Assembly (NCBI GenBank): GCA_964589825.1
Contig: CAZPUS010000019.1
Location: forward strand, 1-56,171
Direction of reading: 5' to 3'
Origin: CAZPUS01 sp964589825
GTDB taxonomy: Bacteria > Fibrobacterota > Chitinivibrionia > Chitinivibrionales > WJKA01
DNA length: 56,171 nt
Positions within the stretch are counted from its first letter, which is position 1. Each line of letters opens with the position of its first letter. Shown in pieces: positions 54,032 through 56,171 of the stretch. A program made the translations under genes and the position numbers. The notes below the pieces were generated by a model. That model did not search any database. It saw only the letters and a program-made list of their open reading frames with translations, and was not told where the DNA came from.

Positions 54032-55297
54032 TCAATCAAATCTGCCGTATAGATGCGAATACAGAGTTTTCCGTATCGGTGAATCACCGTATGGGGCGCC
54101 AACACCATCTAAAAAGGGCTTAGGGGCTTCCCGCCAGTCAAATGTGCAATCGGGCCAGCCCTGCACGAACACACTGGAATTGACAAGATAGTTGAGTGTT
54201 TCCTCCTGATCGTGTAATGCAAAAGATGTGGTCGGGAATTCAGCACGCTGCAGATACGACGGTATCGTTTCGATTGTATCGATTGTATCCCCCCATACAG
54301 CTCGTATAAACAAAGAGAGCGAGGATTCGTTACGGGCATCGCCATAGCCGCACGATGCGCTGTCACAATAGTCCCATAATGCCTGATACCATTCATTAAA
54401 CAAGGGAAATTCCCATTGCTCGAGCGCTGCTTCGAGCACGGAATCGATTACAGGCTGGGGAATCATTTGTTTTACCGCGGGCATTTCGTCTTTGCTGGAT
54501 GCATAGTATTCATATATTTCATAGTGTTCTGTTGTAATGGATTCATCGTACCCAAATGGCACAATTTCAAAAGATCCGAAATCCCACCGCCTTTTTATGA
54601 CCCCGCTTCGCGTGAGCCAATCATGCATGTGCGTCCGGTCAGGATAGAGCCACTCGCGTTCATGGGCTACTTTCCATGTGGCAAAACGTCCTGCAGGTAC
54701 AATGACGGTATCGCGTGTGAGATAGGTGAGTGTGAGATTACTTCCGTATGCCGTTTTCTGATACGTCCATGAGCCGTTTTGCACGAGCGGAAATACGAGC
54801 GGTACGAATCTGGTAGCAAACCTATCAGAATACATTGGATTGCCCTTTGTGGCAATGCTGCGATTAACAAGCGGGCTGTTATCATAACCCGGTACATAGC
54901 CGCCACGTACACCCCGGCGTTTGAAAACACCGCAGGTAGTCATCTGCGACCCGGGCGTGGTATACACAATAACCGAATCTTCTCCGGTATGCAGATAATA
55001 CCGTGCCGTTACTGTATCCACCGCTATAATGGTTGGATAATAATGCGTCTGATGAACAATGAAAAAGCGTTTGTTCCGTATCGTGGTCTCTGCCCTGCAT
55101 ACGCAATATGAATACGAGGTCAGGGTATCCGGGTAGTCCGGCATTCCGTCTCTCACCGATTTACTCCTGAACACCCATTCACGGCCAATCGAAATCGGCT
55201 CCGGCCTATCGACGTTGGAGGTATTCGAGCCGGAATCGAACACACACGAACTCATCGCTGCAAGAAACACTACCACACAACGCGTAACCTTTTCCAT
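54032..55297 (-). CDS. Uncharacterised lipoprotein
   Basis: 421 residues, not recognised. The start MEKVTRCVVVFLAAMSSC gives a lipobox with Cys at 18, and an AAAGGAG ribosome binding site lies upstream. The mature part opens GREWVFRSKSVRDGMPDYPDT, then strands with many Tyr/Trp/Thr (VFPLVQNGSWTYQK, DTVIVPAGRFATWKVAHE), a pattern like secreted beta-sandwich proteins of FCB bacteria that measure or bind, often with 'l..gn.W.Y'. The C-terminal third is helical and acidic. It is 13 bases after the RCC1-like gene, so they form one operon. The mobile-like element begins just beyond its stop. Confidence 0.7.
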   Translation of the reverse strand: MEKVTRCVVVFLAAMSSCVFDSGSNTSNVDRPEPISIGREWVFRSKSVRDGMPDYPDTLTSYSYCVCRAETTIRNKRFFIVHQTHYYPTIIAVDTVTARYYLHTGEDSVIVYTTPGSQMTTCGVFKRRGVRGGYVPGYDNSPLVNRSIATKGNPMYSDRFATRFVPLVFPLVQNGSWTYQKTAYGSNLTLTYLTRDTVIVPAGRFATWKVAHEREWLYPDRTHMHDWLTRSGVIKRRWDFGSFEIVPFGYDESITTEHYEIYEYYASSKDEMPAVKQMIPQPVIDSVLEAALEQWEFPLFNEWYQALWDYCDSASCGYGDARNESSLSLFIRAVWGDTIDTIETIPSYLQRAEFPTTSFALHDQEETLNYLVNSSVFVQGWPDCTFDWREAPKPFLDGVGAPYGDSPIRKTLYSHLYGRFD

Positions 55298-55310
55298 GCT
55301 ACATACTCCT

Positions 55311-56171
55311 TTACTTTACCAATGCTGCGGCGATCCATCCGCCGGCAGCTATATCTATTACATTGGTCAGTCCTTCAGGCACATCGCACTGCCCATACCT
55401 GTTGTCACCCCAGGCAACCACGGTACCATTACGTTTCAAAGCAAGGGTAAAGCCCCAGCCACCCGTAGCAACTTTGACGACATTATCTATACCTTCAGGT
55501 ACGGTAGCATCCCCTCCCCATGCGACCACCGTGCCGTCGGATGTAAGCGCGAGTGAAAAAAATCTTGCCGCGTGTAGTGCAACAACGTCTGTTAAGCCTG
55601 CCGGTGGATCTGACATCCCCTCGTAATTAGAGCCCCACGCGGCTACGGTGCCGTCTTGTTTCAAGGCCAGTGTATGGTGACTACCAGCACTCACGTCGAT
55701 AACATCGGTTACGCTATCCGGAACAGTTGCTTGTCCCCAGTCTTTTCGTGGATGCTTGAAACATCGTGAACCCCAAGCAACTACCGTGCCGTCTCGCTTC
55801 AGCGCAACCGAGTGATACCCCCCGGCAGCCACATCAACGACATTAGTAAGATGTGGCGGAACATCGGTTTCTCCACACATTTTATCTCCCCATGCAACTA
55901 CGTTCCCGTCCATAGTGAGAGCCAGAATATGCGTTGAACCTGCAGAAACAAATTTAACGGGAGGCAGTTTTTCAGGCACTTCGGGTATAAGGCACTCTTC
56001 CTCCCCCCACACTGCAATGGTACCATCCTCTTTTAACGCACATATATAGATTATACCAATCTCGATCTGTACAACATTTTCTAACCCATCTGGTACTTGC
56101 TTTAGTCCGGAACCGCTTCTGCCTCCCCACACCACCACACGCCCGCCGGCAGCAAGCGTGGTGCATACCAT
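55311..56171 (-). CDS. RCC1-like repeat protein, 5' end at window edge
   Basis: At least 286 residues, cut by the window edge; the ATG at the very border may be internal. Six repeats of about 45 residues follow the RCC1 pattern 'vvaiaaG..hslALk.dGtvvaWG.n..g...vP.gl.nv': e.g. VDVAAGGYHSVALKRDGTVVAWGS, IDVSAGSHHTLALKQDGTVAAWGSN and VKVATGGWGFTLALKRNGTVVAWGDN, ending IDIAAGGWIAAALVK. Seven-bladed propellers of this sort are common in secreted proteins of environmental bacteria. Here it precedes an unassigned lipoprotein in one operon. The signal peptide, if any, is outside the window. Confidence 0.85.
   Translation of the reverse strand: MVCTTLAAGGRVVVWGGRSGSGLKQVPDGLENVVQIEIGIIYICALKEDGTIAVWGEEECLIPEVPEKLPPVKFVSAGSTHILALTMDGNVVAWGDKMCGETDVPPHLTNVVDVAAGGYHSVALKRDGTVVAWGSRCFKHPRKDWGQATVPDSVTDVIDVSAGSHHTLALKQDGTVAAWGSNYEGMSDPPAGLTDVVALHAARFFSLALTSDGTVVAWGGDATVPEGIDNVVKVATGGWGFTLALKRNGTVVAWGDNRYGQCDVPEGLTNVIDIAAGGWIAAALVK

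Overview
The window looks like a chromosomal scaffold of an uncultured Gram-negative (diderm) bacterium, most likely Fibrobacterota or a neighbouring FCB lineage (inference). The reasons are a complete outer-membrane/lipid A block (tamB-bamA-skp-lpxD-lpxC/fabZ-lpxA), an LpxC-FabZ fusion of the kind known in FCB phyla, several secreted proteins ending in a short beta-rich tail resembling the C-terminal sorting domains of Fibrobacteres/Bacteroidetes, and a TatT-type TRAP transporter. Two runs of exactly 100 N (41785-41884, 53126-53225) are scaffold gaps. I saw no tRNA, rRNA or CRISPR array.

Layout. 0.2-1.3 kb: a secreted protein with a clean terminator. 1.7-5.6 kb: TRAP transporter operon (TatT lipoprotein, TatP-like binding protein, fused QM permease). 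5.9-19.3 kb: clpC overlapping tamB, then bamA, skp, lpxD, lpxC/fabZ and lpxA, the envelope-building core. 19.4-20.5 kb: a divergent AnmK-like protein, convergent to lpxA. 20.9-32.2 kb: surface and secreted repeat proteins (FG-GAP/VCBS, YceI-like, PPC-repeat lipoprotein, Reg_prop propeller, beta-barrel-like protein, CAP domain). 32.5-42.6 kb: housekeeping and information genes (queC, a REC-HATPase regulator, comEC, a RAYT transposase element, uvrB plus a HEAT-repeat partner, a LipM/LplA-type protein, and a gap-broken GHMP kinase/nucleotidyltransferase locus). 43.2-52.7 kb: carbohydrate and signalling genes (UxaE-like epimerase, GT2, PAS hybrid histidine kinase, GH36-type galactosidase, glycerate 2-kinase). 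52.9-56.2 kb: a second set of secreted propeller, lipoprotein and RCC1-like genes.

The mobile and repeat layer is the most interesting part. (i) A roughly 150-bp intergenic repeat with imperfect inverted ends occurs three times: before tatT, between bamA and skp, and before the hybrid kinase. It matches no element I can name. (ii) A RAYT (REP-associated tyrosine transposase) element has 28-bp terminal inverted repeats, and a 197-bp internally deleted derivative with perfect 28-bp ends lies 12 kb away. (iii) A third short element near 53.9 kb shares the GGGACGGTGG end core and abuts a beheaded gene remnant. (iv) A protein-like but stop-broken stretch lies antisense just upstream of queC.

Working together: the clpC-to-lpxA block links proteostasis, outer-membrane protein insertion (BamA, TamB, Skp) and lipid A synthesis. 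The secretome loci supply exported repeat proteins for that surface. The galactosidase, epimerase and glycerate kinase suggest use of plant-type sugars or uronates.
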